From positions 1 to 45,254 of the forward strand of contig JBBRMT010000006.1 in assembly GCA_038230695.1 (NCBI GenBank): a stretch of DNA of 45,254 nucleotides, written 5' to 3'. A program made the position numbers and the translations under genes. Shown here in pieces: positions 14,375 to 21,707 of this stretch. The first letter of the stretch is position 1, and each line of letters begins with the position of its first letter. The notes beneath the pieces were generated by a model that was not told the DNA's origin, ran no database searches, and saw nothing but the letters and a program-made list of their open reading frames with translations. The stretch is from QHBQ01 sp038230695 (lineage in GTDB: Bacteria > Chloroflexota > Chloroflexia > QHBQ01).

Positions 14375-15060
14375 TCTAGCCCTCGTTGCTCCTCAATCAT
14401 CTTGAGGAAGTATGCGTGGAAGCGGGTATCCTCGGTAAGCTCAGGGTGGAACGCGCTGACCAGCAGATTGCGCTGCCGCGCCGCCACAATCGGCGCATCC
14501 TGCTCGACTAGCTTTGCCAGCACGTCTACACCCTCGCCGACGCTCTCAATGTAGGGGGCGCGGATGAAGACCATCGGAAATGGCGGCTCACCCAGCGCGG
14601 GAATTAGCGCGGATGTCTCGAAGCTGTCAATTGCCCGACCAAAGGCATTGCGCCGCACCTTCACATCCATTACCCCAAACAGGCTTTGCGGCCGGCCCTC
14701 AATCAGCGCAGCAGTGTCACCGATGTCGCGGGAGAGCATGATCATGCCCGCGCAGGTGCCGTAGATGGGCAAGCCCTGCTGCGCCAGCGCGGCTATCGGC
14801 TGCTTTAGGCCATAAAGCTCGGCCAGCTTGCCAATCGCAGTGCTTTCGCCGCCGGGGATGACCAAACCCTCCAGCCCCGCCATTTGCTCAGGGTGGCGCA
14901 CCTCGACCGTCTCCGCCCCCAGCTTGTGCAACATGGCAATATGCTCGGCAAAGTCGCCTTGCAGGGCCAGCACGCCAACCCTTAGCGCTGAGCGCTGAGT
15001 GCTGAGCGCTGAGGTTTGCGATTCGGCTATCTTCTGCTGTGCGGTCTGCTGATTGGTCAT
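14371..15060 (-). CDS. pdxT: Pyridoxal 5'-phosphate synthase glutaminase subunit PdxT
   Basis: PdxT releases ammonia from glutamine for PdxS in the DXP-independent vitamin B6 route. Visible motifs are VGVLALQGDFAEH, the oxyanion strand PGGESTA, the catalytic cysteine in YGTCAGM, and the His-Glu pair in AFHPELT. The ATG at 15060 has GGAG upstream and yields 229 residues. This leaves about 26 residues before the canonical VGVLALQG; part of that extension (SALSTQRSAL) is encoded by a heptamer repeat, which is unusual. The repeat is complementary to another heptamer run between pdxS and pdxT. Its TGA overlaps the next gene's TTG. Confidence 0.95.
   Translation of the reverse strand: MTNQQTAQQKIAESQTSALSTQRSALRVGVLALQGDFAEHIAMLHKLGAETVEVRHPEQMAGLEGLVIPGGESTAIGKLAELYGLKQPIAALAQQGLPIYGTCAGMIMLSRDIGDTAALIEGRPQSLFGVMDVKVRRNAFGRAIDSFETSALIPALGEPPFPMVFIRAPYIESVGEGVDVLAKLVEQDAPIVAARQRNLLVSAFHPELTEDTRFHAYFLKMIEEQRGLD
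14983..15014 (-). repeat. Heptamer repeat inside the pdxT coding region
   Basis: Units of the (+ strand) form TGAGCGC/TGAGTGC repeat about four times within the first codons of pdxT. They are the inverted complement, apart from a few pyrimidine changes, of the run at 15111-15138. Confidence 0.85.
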
Positions 15061-15110
15061 TTTAGTCTCCAGTTCTGCATAACTGAGAGCCGAGTTCCGA
15101 GCTAATCCAC

Positions 15111-15138
15111 TCAGCACTCAGCACTCAGCGCTCAGCAC
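15111..15138 (-). repeat. Heptamer repeat between pdxS and pdxT
   Basis: Four tandem units (TCAGCAC, TCAGCAC, TCAGCGC, TCAGCAC on the + strand). In the pdxS-pdxT mRNA this run can pair with the repeat inside pdxT, enclosing the pdxT ribosome site and start codon in a loop of about 100 nt. Confidence 0.85.
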
Positions 15139-15143
15139 TGGCG

Positions 15144-16025
15144 TTACCAGCCCCGCTTCGCCATCAGTTCGCGTTCGCCCAGGCTGCTCACGCTGATGCC
15201 GACCATCGCTTCGCCCAGGTTCTTACTCACTTCAGCCAGCACTTTGTAGTCGTTATAGTGGGTGGTGGCCTCGACAATGGCGCGAGCGCGACGGGCGGGG
15301 TCGCCCGACTTGAAGATGCCGCTACCGACAAACACACCATCCGCGCCCAGTTGCATCATCAGCGCGGCATCGGCAGGAGTAGCAATCCCACCTGCGGCGA
15401 AATTGACCACTGGAAGACGACCAGCCTGCGCCACCTCGACAACTAGCTCATAAGGTGCGCCCATCTCCTTTGCCTGCGCCATCAGTTCGTCGGTGGGCAT
15501 ATTCTGCAAGCGGCGGATCTCGTCCTGCACCGTCCGCATATGGCGCACCGCCTCGACTATATCGCCGGTGCCAGCTTCGCCTTTGGTGCGAATCATCGCC
15601 GCGCCCTCACCGATGCGCCGTAGCGCCTCGCCCAGATTGCGGCAGCCGCACACGAACGGCACCTTGAAGTCGCGCTTGTTGATGTGGTGTTTCTCGTCCG
15701 CCGGGGTCAGCACTTCGCTCTCATCAATATAGTCCACCCCCAACGCTTCGAGAATGCGGGCCTCGACAAAGTGACCGATGCGGCACTTCGCCATTACCGG
15801 GATGCTCACCGCATTGATAATCTCCTCGATCAGCGTGGGGTCGCTCATCCGCGCCACCCCGCCCTGCGCCCGAATGTCGGCAGGCACCCGCTCCAGGGCC
15901 ATGACCGACACCGCGCCGGCCTGCTCGGCGATGCGGGCTTGCTCGGCGTTGATCACATCCATAATTACCCCACCCTTGAGCATCTGAGCCAGACCCTTCT
16001 TGGTGGTAAAGGTTGATTTCTCCAT
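15144..16025 (-). CDS. pdxS: Pyridoxal 5'-phosphate synthase lyase subunit PdxS
   Basis: PdxS condenses ribose 5-phosphate, glyceraldehyde 3-phosphate and ammonia to pyridoxal phosphate. The ATG at MEKSTF gives 293 residues, the family norm; longer in-frame starts would add an unconserved leader. Motifs are GGVIMDV, MALERVPADIR, the catalytic lysine in PVMAKCRIGHFVEA, DESEVLTPAD, the second lysine in RTKGEAGTGD, and FAAGGIATPADAA. A clear promoter lies at 16141-16169. pdxT follows 83 nt downstream, so the two subunits are co-transcribed. Confidence 0.97.
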   Translation of the reverse strand: MEKSTFTTKKGLAQMLKGGVIMDVINAEQARIAEQAGAVSVMALERVPADIRAQGGVARMSDPTLIEEIINAVSIPVMAKCRIGHFVEARILEALGVDYIDESEVLTPADEKHHINKRDFKVPFVCGCRNLGEALRRIGEGAAMIRTKGEAGTGDIVEAVRHMRTVQDEIRRLQNMPTDELMAQAKEMGAPYELVVEVAQAGRLPVVNFAAGGIATPADAALMMQLGADGVFVGSGIFKSGDPARRARAIVEATTHYNDYKVLAEVSKNLGEAMVGISVSSLGERELMAKRGW

Positions 16026-16140
16026 TGTTTGCCTTCCCTTCATCAGCGTGTCGTTGCGCTTGCGCCAAAAAATAATCAGATTACGTAAACCTGGTTCGCG
16101 CAAACAGGGCAGCATAGCGAACGCGGTTCTCTCATACGTT

Positions 16141-16169
16141 ATTGTACAATTATTAGCCCGTTTTGGCAA
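16141..16169 (-). promoter_or_regulatory. Promoter of pdxS-pdxT
   Basis: Minus-strand TTGCCA (16164-16169) and TACAAT (16141-16146) have a 17-nt spacer. The -35 box is only 2 bp from the -35 of the opposite promoter. The overlap ATTGTACAAT is a perfect 10-bp palindrome and could be an operator. Confidence 0.7.
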
Positions 16170-16171
16170 GT

Positions 16172-16200
16172 TTGCCCTGTTCGCACGTTAGTGCTATAAT
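16172..16200 (+). promoter_or_regulatory. Promoter of the sORF-radC operon
   Basis: TTGCCC (16172-16177), a 17-nt spacer, and TATAAT (16195-16200) with TGC before it (extended -10). The predicted start near 16207 leaves only about 14 nt before the sORF ATG, just enough for its GGAGG. Confidence 0.75.
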
Positions 16201-16220
16201 GTGCGTAGAAGGAGGCAGCG

Positions 16221-16307
16221 ATGTCCACCACCGCTACCACCCGCAGTGGCGTATACGTGCCACCATTCAACCAGCGTGAGCGCATCCACGCCAAACTGGG
16301 CCTCTGA
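16221..16307 (+). CDS. 28-codon small ORF upstream of radC
   Basis: ATG to TGA encodes 28 residues, starting MSTTATTRSG and including VPPFNQRERIHAKLGL. GGAGG is 5 nt upstream and a consensus promoter fires immediately before it, so translation is very likely. It is the first cistron ahead of radC, ending 56 nt before its ATG. It is hydrophilic, with no transmembrane segment or repeated amino acid of the classic attenuator type. It could be a small protein or a regulatory leader. I recognise no family. Confidence 0.6.
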   Translation: MSTTATTRSGVYVPPFNQRERIHAKLGL

Positions 16308-16363
16308 CCCTGGGCGAGTGCAACACTCCCTTACACCAACATCACCCACCTTCAAGGAGAGCA

Positions 16364-17242
16364 ATGACCAACCACTCCACCCCCGATAACCATGCCAATG
16401 TAACCTATCCCGACCTATCGGCGCAAACACCAACGTTGAGCGAACCGCTACTAGGGGTCAACACCAACGCCAACGGCGCAGCCACGCCCCCAACCCCGCC
16501 ACGCAAGGAGCGGCGCAGCGGTGAATTCGTCTACCACACGCCCAACAGTGGTGGTCGCCTGACCATCAAGGAGATGGATGCTGATGAGCGCCCCCGCGAG
16601 AAGCTGATTAAGCGCGGCGCGGCCAGCCTGAGCAACGCCGAGTTGCTGGCAATCGTGCTGCGGGTTGGCCGCCCCGGCGAGACAGTGGTCGAGCTTGCCA
16701 ACCGCCTGCTGGTGCAGTACGGCGGCTGGCCGGGGCTGATGCGGGCCGACTTCAACAAGCTAAAGGGCGAGAAAGGGTTGGGCGAGGTCAAGGCGTGTGA
16801 GCTACAGGCCGCGCTGGAGATTGGCCGCCGCTTGCTGCTGGCCGGGCCAGGCGAACGGATGCAGATTCGCAACCCATCCGACATTGCCAACTGGCTGATG
16901 CTTGACATGGCCGGGCTGGAGCAAGAGCATCTGCGCGTGGTGTTGCTCAATACCAAGAACCAGATGATCAAGATGGTAGAGCTATATCGCGGATCGCTGA
17001 ATAAGAGTACCGTGCGGCTCGCCGAACTGTTCAAGGAAGCGGTGCGCGAGAATGCAGCGGCGATCATCATTGCCCATAACCACCCCAGCGGCGACCCTGA
17101 ACCCTCGACTGAGGACATTGTTATGACCGGCAAGGCGGTGGATGCCGGTCGGCTGATGGAGGTCGAGGTGCTGGATCATCTTATCATCGGCGAACAGCGA
17201 TACATTTCGATGAAGGAGCGACGCTTGGGGTTCGTGCATTGA
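16364..17242 (+). CDS. radC: RadC family JAB/MPN protein
   Basis: The RadC domains are present: HhH-like N-terminal region (LSNAELLAIVLRVG, near 88-102), then the JAB1/MPN metal motif HNHPSGDP with H238 and H240 and downstream acidic residues. The 292-residue length includes about 65 extra N-terminal residues rich in Thr, Asn and Pro. The role of RadC is debated; a DNA-repair function is not established and a metalloprotease or nuclease-like activity is assumed from the fold. ATG with AAGGAG upstream. The stop overlaps the following TTG start (TTGA), so the glycosyltransferase is translationally coupled. Confidence 0.92.
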   Translation: MTNHSTPDNHANVTYPDLSAQTPTLSEPLLGVNTNANGAATPPTPPRKERRSGEFVYHTPNSGGRLTIKEMDADERPREKLIKRGAASLSNAELLAIVLRVGRPGETVVELANRLLVQYGGWPGLMRADFNKLKGEKGLGEVKACELQAALEIGRRLLLAGPGERMQIRNPSDIANWLMLDMAGLEQEHLRVVLLNTKNQMIKMVELYRGSLNKSTVRLAELFKEAVRENAAAIIIAHNHPSGDPEPSTEDIVMTGKAVDAGRLMEVEVLDHLIIGEQRYISMKERRLGFVH

Positions 17243-18381
17243 AGATTGGCATCAATGCACAACTGCTGTCCTTCCGCGCCAACTACCGCCAGGCGGGGGT
17301 TAGCAAGTACATCCACGCCCTAATCGAGCAGTACGCCGCGATTGACCACGACAACCAGTATACCGTATGGGTGCCACCTGCGCCGCGCCCGTCTGATTAT
17401 GCCCGCGCCACCAACATCCGCTTCATTAGCGCAAGGCTGCCTACCGAGAAGCCACAGGTGCGTATCCCCTGGGAGCAAACCGTACTGCCTTTCGCCTCGG
17501 CGCGGCTGGATGTGCTGCACTGCCCCGTCAATATCCGCCCGCTGCTGACATTCTGCCCCACCGTGGTAACTATTCACGACCTGATTTACCTGGTCTATCC
17601 CGATAAATACCTGCCTGCCAAACGTCGCTACCTGACTGCCACTACTGGCTGGTCGGTGCGTCACGCCAGCCACGTTATCGCCGTATCGGAAAGCACCAAG
17701 CGCGACATTGTGCGCTTGCTGCACGTGCCTGCCAATAAGGTGACAGTGGTGTACAACGGGGTGGACGAGCGTTTCCGCCCCATCGCTGACCAGCAGGCGA
17801 TTGCCACATTCAAGCGCAAGCACAATCTGCCAGAGCGATTCATCCTCTATCTCGGCACTATCGAACCGCGCAAGAATATCGGCCTGCTGCTGCGGGCCTT
17901 CGCCCAACTTCGCCAGCAGCCCGACTTTGCCGATTTGCGCCTGGTGGTGGGCGGGGCAAAGGGCTGGCTCTATGATGATACCTTTCGGCAGGCGGGTTTG
18001 GGTGAGGGCGATATAGTATTTCCTGGCTATCTTGCTGATGATGAGCTACCGTTGTGGTATAATAGCGCCAGCGTTTTTGTATATCCCTCGCTGTACGAGG
18101 GCTTTGGCCTACCAGCAGCTGAGGCGTTGGCCTGTGGTGCGCCGGTGATTGCCGCCAACACCAGTAGCCTACCCGAAGTGATCGGCGATGCCGGTATCCT
18201 GATTGCTCCCGACGATGTGGCCGCGCTGATTGAAGCCGCTGCCCTCATCCTGCGTAACCCGGATTACGCCACCCATCTTCGCGTTGCCGCTGCTGCCCAG
18301 GGCGCACGATTCTCATGGCGTACTGCTGCAGAACAGACCCTGCAGGTGTATGCTGCAGCAGCCGGACACGGAAAGCATTAG
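17239..18381 (+). CDS. Glycosyltransferase family 4 (GT-B fold)
   Basis: This 380-residue retaining glycosyltransferase has MKIGINAQLL at the start, AGVSKYIHALI in the acceptor half, VAVSE-like VIAVSESTKRDIV, then VYNGVDERF, GTIEPRKNIGLLL and the sugar-nucleotide site SLYEGFGLPAAEALACGAPVIAA. Such enzymes build cell-surface polysaccharide or glycolipid; donor and acceptor cannot be read from sequence. The TTG start overlaps the radC stop. No signal peptide. It is followed within 5 nt by the TPR protein. Confidence 0.9.
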   Translation: MKIGINAQLLSFRANYRQAGVSKYIHALIEQYAAIDHDNQYTVWVPPAPRPSDYARATNIRFISARLPTEKPQVRIPWEQTVLPFASARLDVLHCPVNIRPLLTFCPTVVTIHDLIYLVYPDKYLPAKRRYLTATTGWSVRHASHVIAVSESTKRDIVRLLHVPANKVTVVYNGVDERFRPIADQQAIATFKRKHNLPERFILYLGTIEPRKNIGLLLRAFAQLRQQPDFADLRLVVGGAKGWLYDDTFRQAGLGEGDIVFPGYLADDELPLWYNSASVFVYPSLYEGFGLPAAEALACGAPVIAANTSSLPEVIGDAGILIAPDDVAALIEAAALILRNPDYATHLRVAAAAQGARFSWRTAAEQTLQVYAAAAGHGKH

Positions 18382-18386
18382 AGCAG

Positions 18387-20309
18387 ATGATTGATCCAAC
18401 CCTACCAGCCTCAGAATTGGGCAAGCAAGGCATTGCCGCCGCTCGCGCTGGGCGCAACGACGAAGCCCGCGAGTACCTGATCGCGGCGGTCGAAGCCGAC
18501 GAGCGCAACGAGCAGGCATGGCTTTGGCTGGGCGGGTTGATGCCTGAGCTTGAAGATAAGATAGTCTGTCTGGAGAATGCGCTCACCCTAAATCCCGCCA
18601 ACGAGCCAGTCGCCCGCAAGCTGCAGCAGTTGCAGCTCAAGCGCGAGATGCAGAAGCCCTCCGCCCCCCTCCCCAGCCCTCCCCTAATTACGGGGTGGGG
18701 GTCAACACCGCCTGCGGCCACTCAGGATTTGTATCTGAATAGCCCGGCGGCCACCCAGGGTTTGCCCGAATCGTCAGTGGGCGCGTTGCCCTGGGATCAC
18801 CTGGTCACTCCCTTTAGCAGCGGCGAAACCAGTTCGCTCCGCTCGCCCAGCGGCGACCCTAACCCTGGCGCGATCCTGCAGCGACCCCCACTTGGCAACC
18901 CTGAATACAACGCCGCGCCATACACCGACTACCGCAGCGGCGGCTACGGCGCTACTAGCAATGCTGGCAACTGGGAACAGCACGGCACTCAGCATATGCC
19001 TGATCACCTCGGCTATGAGCCTGCCCAGGGGGCCGATCAGTTTGTGTCGGAGTACCAGCCCGGCGGCGACTCTGAGCAGCAGGGTGCAAGTGATTGGGAA
19101 CAGTCAGATAGCGGATTCCACGGCGCGAGTAGCGCGGCCTGGGTCAATCCATTCGCTTCTGCCGCCGAGACCAACGGCTATCAACCTTATGATCAAGGCA
19201 ATGATGCGCCCACCCCCATCCACGACCCACAGGGCTACTCAGCCGCAACCTTCAACCCCGACTTCAACCCGGCGCCCGATGCGTTTGGTCATGATGAGCG
19301 TTTCGACTGTCCCTACTGCGGCTGGCAAACTCGCATCGAGGATCAGCGTTGCCCCAACTGTGCTGGTGAGCTTTACATTTATGCTAGCGCCAACGAGAAA
19401 CGCTCCGGGGCGCTTGTTACCCTGATGTTGCTATGGGTAGTTCGCGTTCTTAGGTCGGCGTTTGGTCTGGGTCTGGCGATCTTTACCGAGGAGCTAGTTA
19501 AGCAGCAGATACAAAGGGAGAGTATCGGTCTCGACACTGCTACCATTGCCCGCTATGGTCTCTCACCCGCCGCAATCAATGCTGCCACCCAGCAGCGAGA
19601 GACTTCAATTGCTATCTACTATGGGGTGATTATTGGTATCGCCGTCATCATGGCGATTGGCTCATGGTCGCGGACGCGAATATTCTACCGCCTCAACCTT
19701 GCAGTAATTGTGCTTACCGGGCTTACCTCGATCATTGGCTACCTGCTCGACCCGGTTAAGAGTCCTACAAACCTGATTGTTGATGTGGTAATATTGTTTG
19801 CCCAGTTCCTGATTCTTGCGCGTGCCGAGCCTGACTTCATCAATCAGAAGCAGCGCATCGTGGAACCGAATTATCATGGTGAGGCCAGCGCCCTCGGCTT
19901 CTTCAACCTGGGGACGCAGTTGCAAAAGGTGGGGTATATTGCGCTGGCGGCCAAAGCCTGGCGGCGTTCGGTATCAATGGCTCCCAGCGATGGCCGCACC
20001 CGCGCTGCGCTAGCGATGGCTTACAATCGGCTGAAACGCTACGACCTGGCGGTGGAGCAACTCACTGAGGCGCTGAAGATTGACCCGCAAGACACCCGCG
20101 CTATGAACCTGATGGCAATCTCACAGCTACGCGCTGGCAATTACGATGAGGCCCGCCGCTACGTTGCCGCCGCACTCGAAATCAAACCCGAAGACCCCGA
20201 TACTATTGACAACCAGAAGCTAATCGAGGATGAAATCAAGAAGGCGCGAGACAAACAGCCGCCTAAGCCAGCCCCGCCTGGTCAACAAACCAGGAATGTC
20301 AGCGGCTAA
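18387..20309 (+). CDS. TPR and zinc-ribbon membrane protein
   Basis: The start is taken at the ATG 5 nt after the glycosyltransferase stop, since earlier in-frame ATGs lie inside that gene. The 640 residues comprise a TPR pair (to about 75), a long Pro/Ser/Gln-rich disordered stretch and a zinc ribbon (CPYC...CPNC near 310-330). Four membrane helices (about 350-470) and a C-terminal TPR array follow. The disordered stretch includes a palindrome-derived LPSPPLITGWG segment (18660-18705). The layout suggests a membrane scaffold that gathers partners on both TPR ends. Partners are unknown. It may work with the upstream glycosyltransferase. Confidence 0.7.
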   Translation: MIDPTLPASELGKQGIAAARAGRNDEAREYLIAAVEADERNEQAWLWLGGLMPELEDKIVCLENALTLNPANEPVARKLQQLQLKREMQKPSAPLPSPPLITGWGSTPPAATQDLYLNSPAATQGLPESSVGALPWDHLVTPFSSGETSSLRSPSGDPNPGAILQRPPLGNPEYNAAPYTDYRSGGYGATSNAGNWEQHGTQHMPDHLGYEPAQGADQFVSEYQPGGDSEQQGASDWEQSDSGFHGASSAAWVNPFASAAETNGYQPYDQGNDAPTPIHDPQGYSAATFNPDFNPAPDAFGHDERFDCPYCGWQTRIEDQRCPNCAGELYIYASANEKRSGALVTLMLLWVVRVLRSAFGLGLAIFTEELVKQQIQRESIGLDTATIARYGLSPAAINAATQQRETSIAIYYGVIIGIAVIMAIGSWSRTRIFYRLNLAVIVLTGLTSIIGYLLDPVKSPTNLIVDVVILFAQFLILARAEPDFINQKQRIVEPNYHGEASALGFFNLGTQLQKVGYIALAAKAWRRSVSMAPSDGRTRAALAMAYNRLKRYDLAVEQLTEALKIDPQDTRAMNLMAISQLRAGNYDEARRYVAAALEIKPEDPDTIDNQKLIEDEIKKARDKQPPKPAPPGQQTRNVSG

Positions 20310-20327
20310 AGCGTATCAAGACCAGCA

Positions 20328-20347
20328 GGGCGCACATCCATGCGCCC
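20328..20347. terminator. Hairpin after the TPR gene (REP-like)
   Basis: GGGCGCA (20328-20334) pairs with TGCGCCC (20341-20347) over 6 nt. No T-tract. It is another member of the GGGCG palindrome family. Confidence 0.5.
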
Positions 20348-20362
20348 CTACGGATTACCTTA

Positions 20363-20383
20363 TTCCACCTTCTACCTTCAACC
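20363..20383 (+). repeat. Three TTCTACC-type heptamers before tsaE
   Basis: TTCCACC, TTCTACC, TTCAACC lie in tandem and end 7 nt before the tsaE ATG, occupying the place where a Shine-Dalgarno would be expected. Confidence 0.7.
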
Positions 20384-20390
20384 ATAAACT

Positions 20391-20894
20391 ATGACTATTC
20401 GACACCAGGACCCAGTTGCCAGCCACGAGCTTGACCTGATCAGCCACAGCGTGGAGCAGACGCGGCGCATCGGCGCACGTTTGGCCGCGCTACTGCGGGC
20501 GGGCGATGTGCTGCTGCTTGAGGGGCAACTCGGCGCGGGCAAAACCGCATTCACCCAAGGGGTAGCGGCGGGCCTCGGCATCCACGATTACGTTAACAGC
20601 CCTACCTTTGTGCTGGTCAACGAATATCCTGGCAGCCTGCCGCTCTACCATATTGACCTCTACCGCCTCGACGACCCCCGTCAGGCGATTGACATCGGCA
20701 TCGAGGATTACATTGGTGGCGACGGCGTAACCGTGATCGAGTGGCCGGAGCGCGGCGGCGAGTTCATGCCCGAAGCGCGACTGCTAATTCGCCTCACCTA
20801 TCTGAGCGAAACCAAACGCACCATCCGCATCAGCGCCGCAGGCCGTCGCTACACCACGCTGCTCGATCAGTTCAAGCAGGAGGCTTTCGCATGA
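20391..20894 (+). CDS. tsaE: tRNA t6A system ATPase TsaE
   Basis: TsaE is the ATPase that resets the TsaB-TsaD complex. The 167 residues show the Walker A GQLGAGKT at 45-52, the SPTF motif, YHIDLYRL and VIEWPERG, in family order. No ribosome binding site is seen; a heptamer repeat sits there instead. The stop overlaps the tsaB start as ATGA. TsaD, its partner, is encoded 12 kb away on the other strand. Confidence 0.95.
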   Translation: MTIRHQDPVASHELDLISHSVEQTRRIGARLAALLRAGDVLLLEGQLGAGKTAFTQGVAAGLGIHDYVNSPTFVLVNEYPGSLPLYHIDLYRLDDPRQAIDIGIEDYIGGDGVTVIEWPERGGEFMPEARLLIRLTYLSETKRTIRISAAGRRYTTLLDQFKQEAFA

Positions 20895-21595
20895 CCATGC
20901 TAGCGATAGATACCGCCACCGACAACGCCAGCGTCGCGTTCTACAACGCCGCCGGGGTAGTTGCGGAGCAAACCTGGCGGGCGCACCGCGAACAGACTGC
21001 CCAGCTTGTGCCGGTGATGCAATCGCTGATGCGCTACGTCGGCCTCACCCCCGGCGAACTGTCCTCGGTGGCTTGCGCGGTAGGGCCGGGCAGCTTCAAC
21101 GGCCTGCGCGTCGGCCTCAGCACCGCGAAGGCAGTGGCAACCGCGCTTGGTATTCCCCTCTATGGCCTTAGCAACCTCGACAGCCTTGCCTATCAGCACG
21201 CTGATATTAGCGCCCGCCTGAATGTGTGGGCGGCGGTAATGATCGGTCGCGAACGGCTGGCGGTTGCCTGCTATCGCACCACCACGCCACGCGGCGGCAA
21301 CCCCGAATGGCGGCGCACTAGCGACTACCGCAACGTTAGTGCAGCCGAACTTTCCGACCTGCTCACCAGCCCAGCCTATGTTGTAGGCGAACTGAACCCC
21401 GCCATGGTGCAGGAAATCGAGTCGCGGGCAGGCGACCTGGTCACGATTGCCCCGCCCGCCGCTGCCCTGCGCCGCGCCGCGTATATCGCCGAACTGGCCT
21501 GGCGACGCAAGCAGCGCGGCGACCTCGGCGACAACATCGCCGACCTGCAAGCCATCTACCTCGCTTCGCCCACTGCCAATGCCCAGCGTTCGTAA
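20891..21595 (+). CDS. tsaB: tRNA t6A complex subunit TsaB
   Basis: TsaB is the TsaD-like scaffold subunit that dimerises with TsaD. The ATG overlaps the tsaE stop and gives 234 residues. Motifs are MLAIDTATDNASVAFY, VACAVGPGSFNGLRVGLSTAKA and LSNLDSLAY. The family's GPGSFTGLR reads GPGSFNGLR here. A longer frame opening within tsaE is rejected, as it would put 50 odd residues before the conserved strand. A convergent terminator follows. Confidence 0.94.
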   Translation: MTMLAIDTATDNASVAFYNAAGVVAEQTWRAHREQTAQLVPVMQSLMRYVGLTPGELSSVACAVGPGSFNGLRVGLSTAKAVATALGIPLYGLSNLDSLAYQHADISARLNVWAAVMIGRERLAVACYRTTTPRGGNPEWRRTSDYRNVSAAELSDLLTSPAYVVGELNPAMVQEIESRAGDLVTIAPPAAALRRAAYIAELAWRRKQRGDLGDNIADLQAIYLASPTANAQRS

Positions 21596-21645
21596 TCCTT
21601 TACGGATCGTACACCATCTGCCCGGCCAATTAGTGTAAATAGAGT

Positions 21646-21673
21646 GGGGTCGCAGCTCGCTAGCCGCGACCCC
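21646..21673. terminator. Convergent hairpin between tsaB and actP
   Basis: GGGGTCGC (21646-21653) pairs with GCGACCCC (21666-21673) over 12 nt. It lies in the 112-nt gap between convergent genes. TTCTACA-type heptamers follow at 21683-21703. Confidence 0.6.
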
Positions 21674-21707
21674 GAATTCACCTTCTACATTCTACCCTCT
21701 ACCCACC

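Noticed and set aside
18054..18065. GGTATAATAG promoter-like sequence inside the GT4 gene
   Set aside because: No matching -35 box, and it lies in the middle of a conserved coding region.
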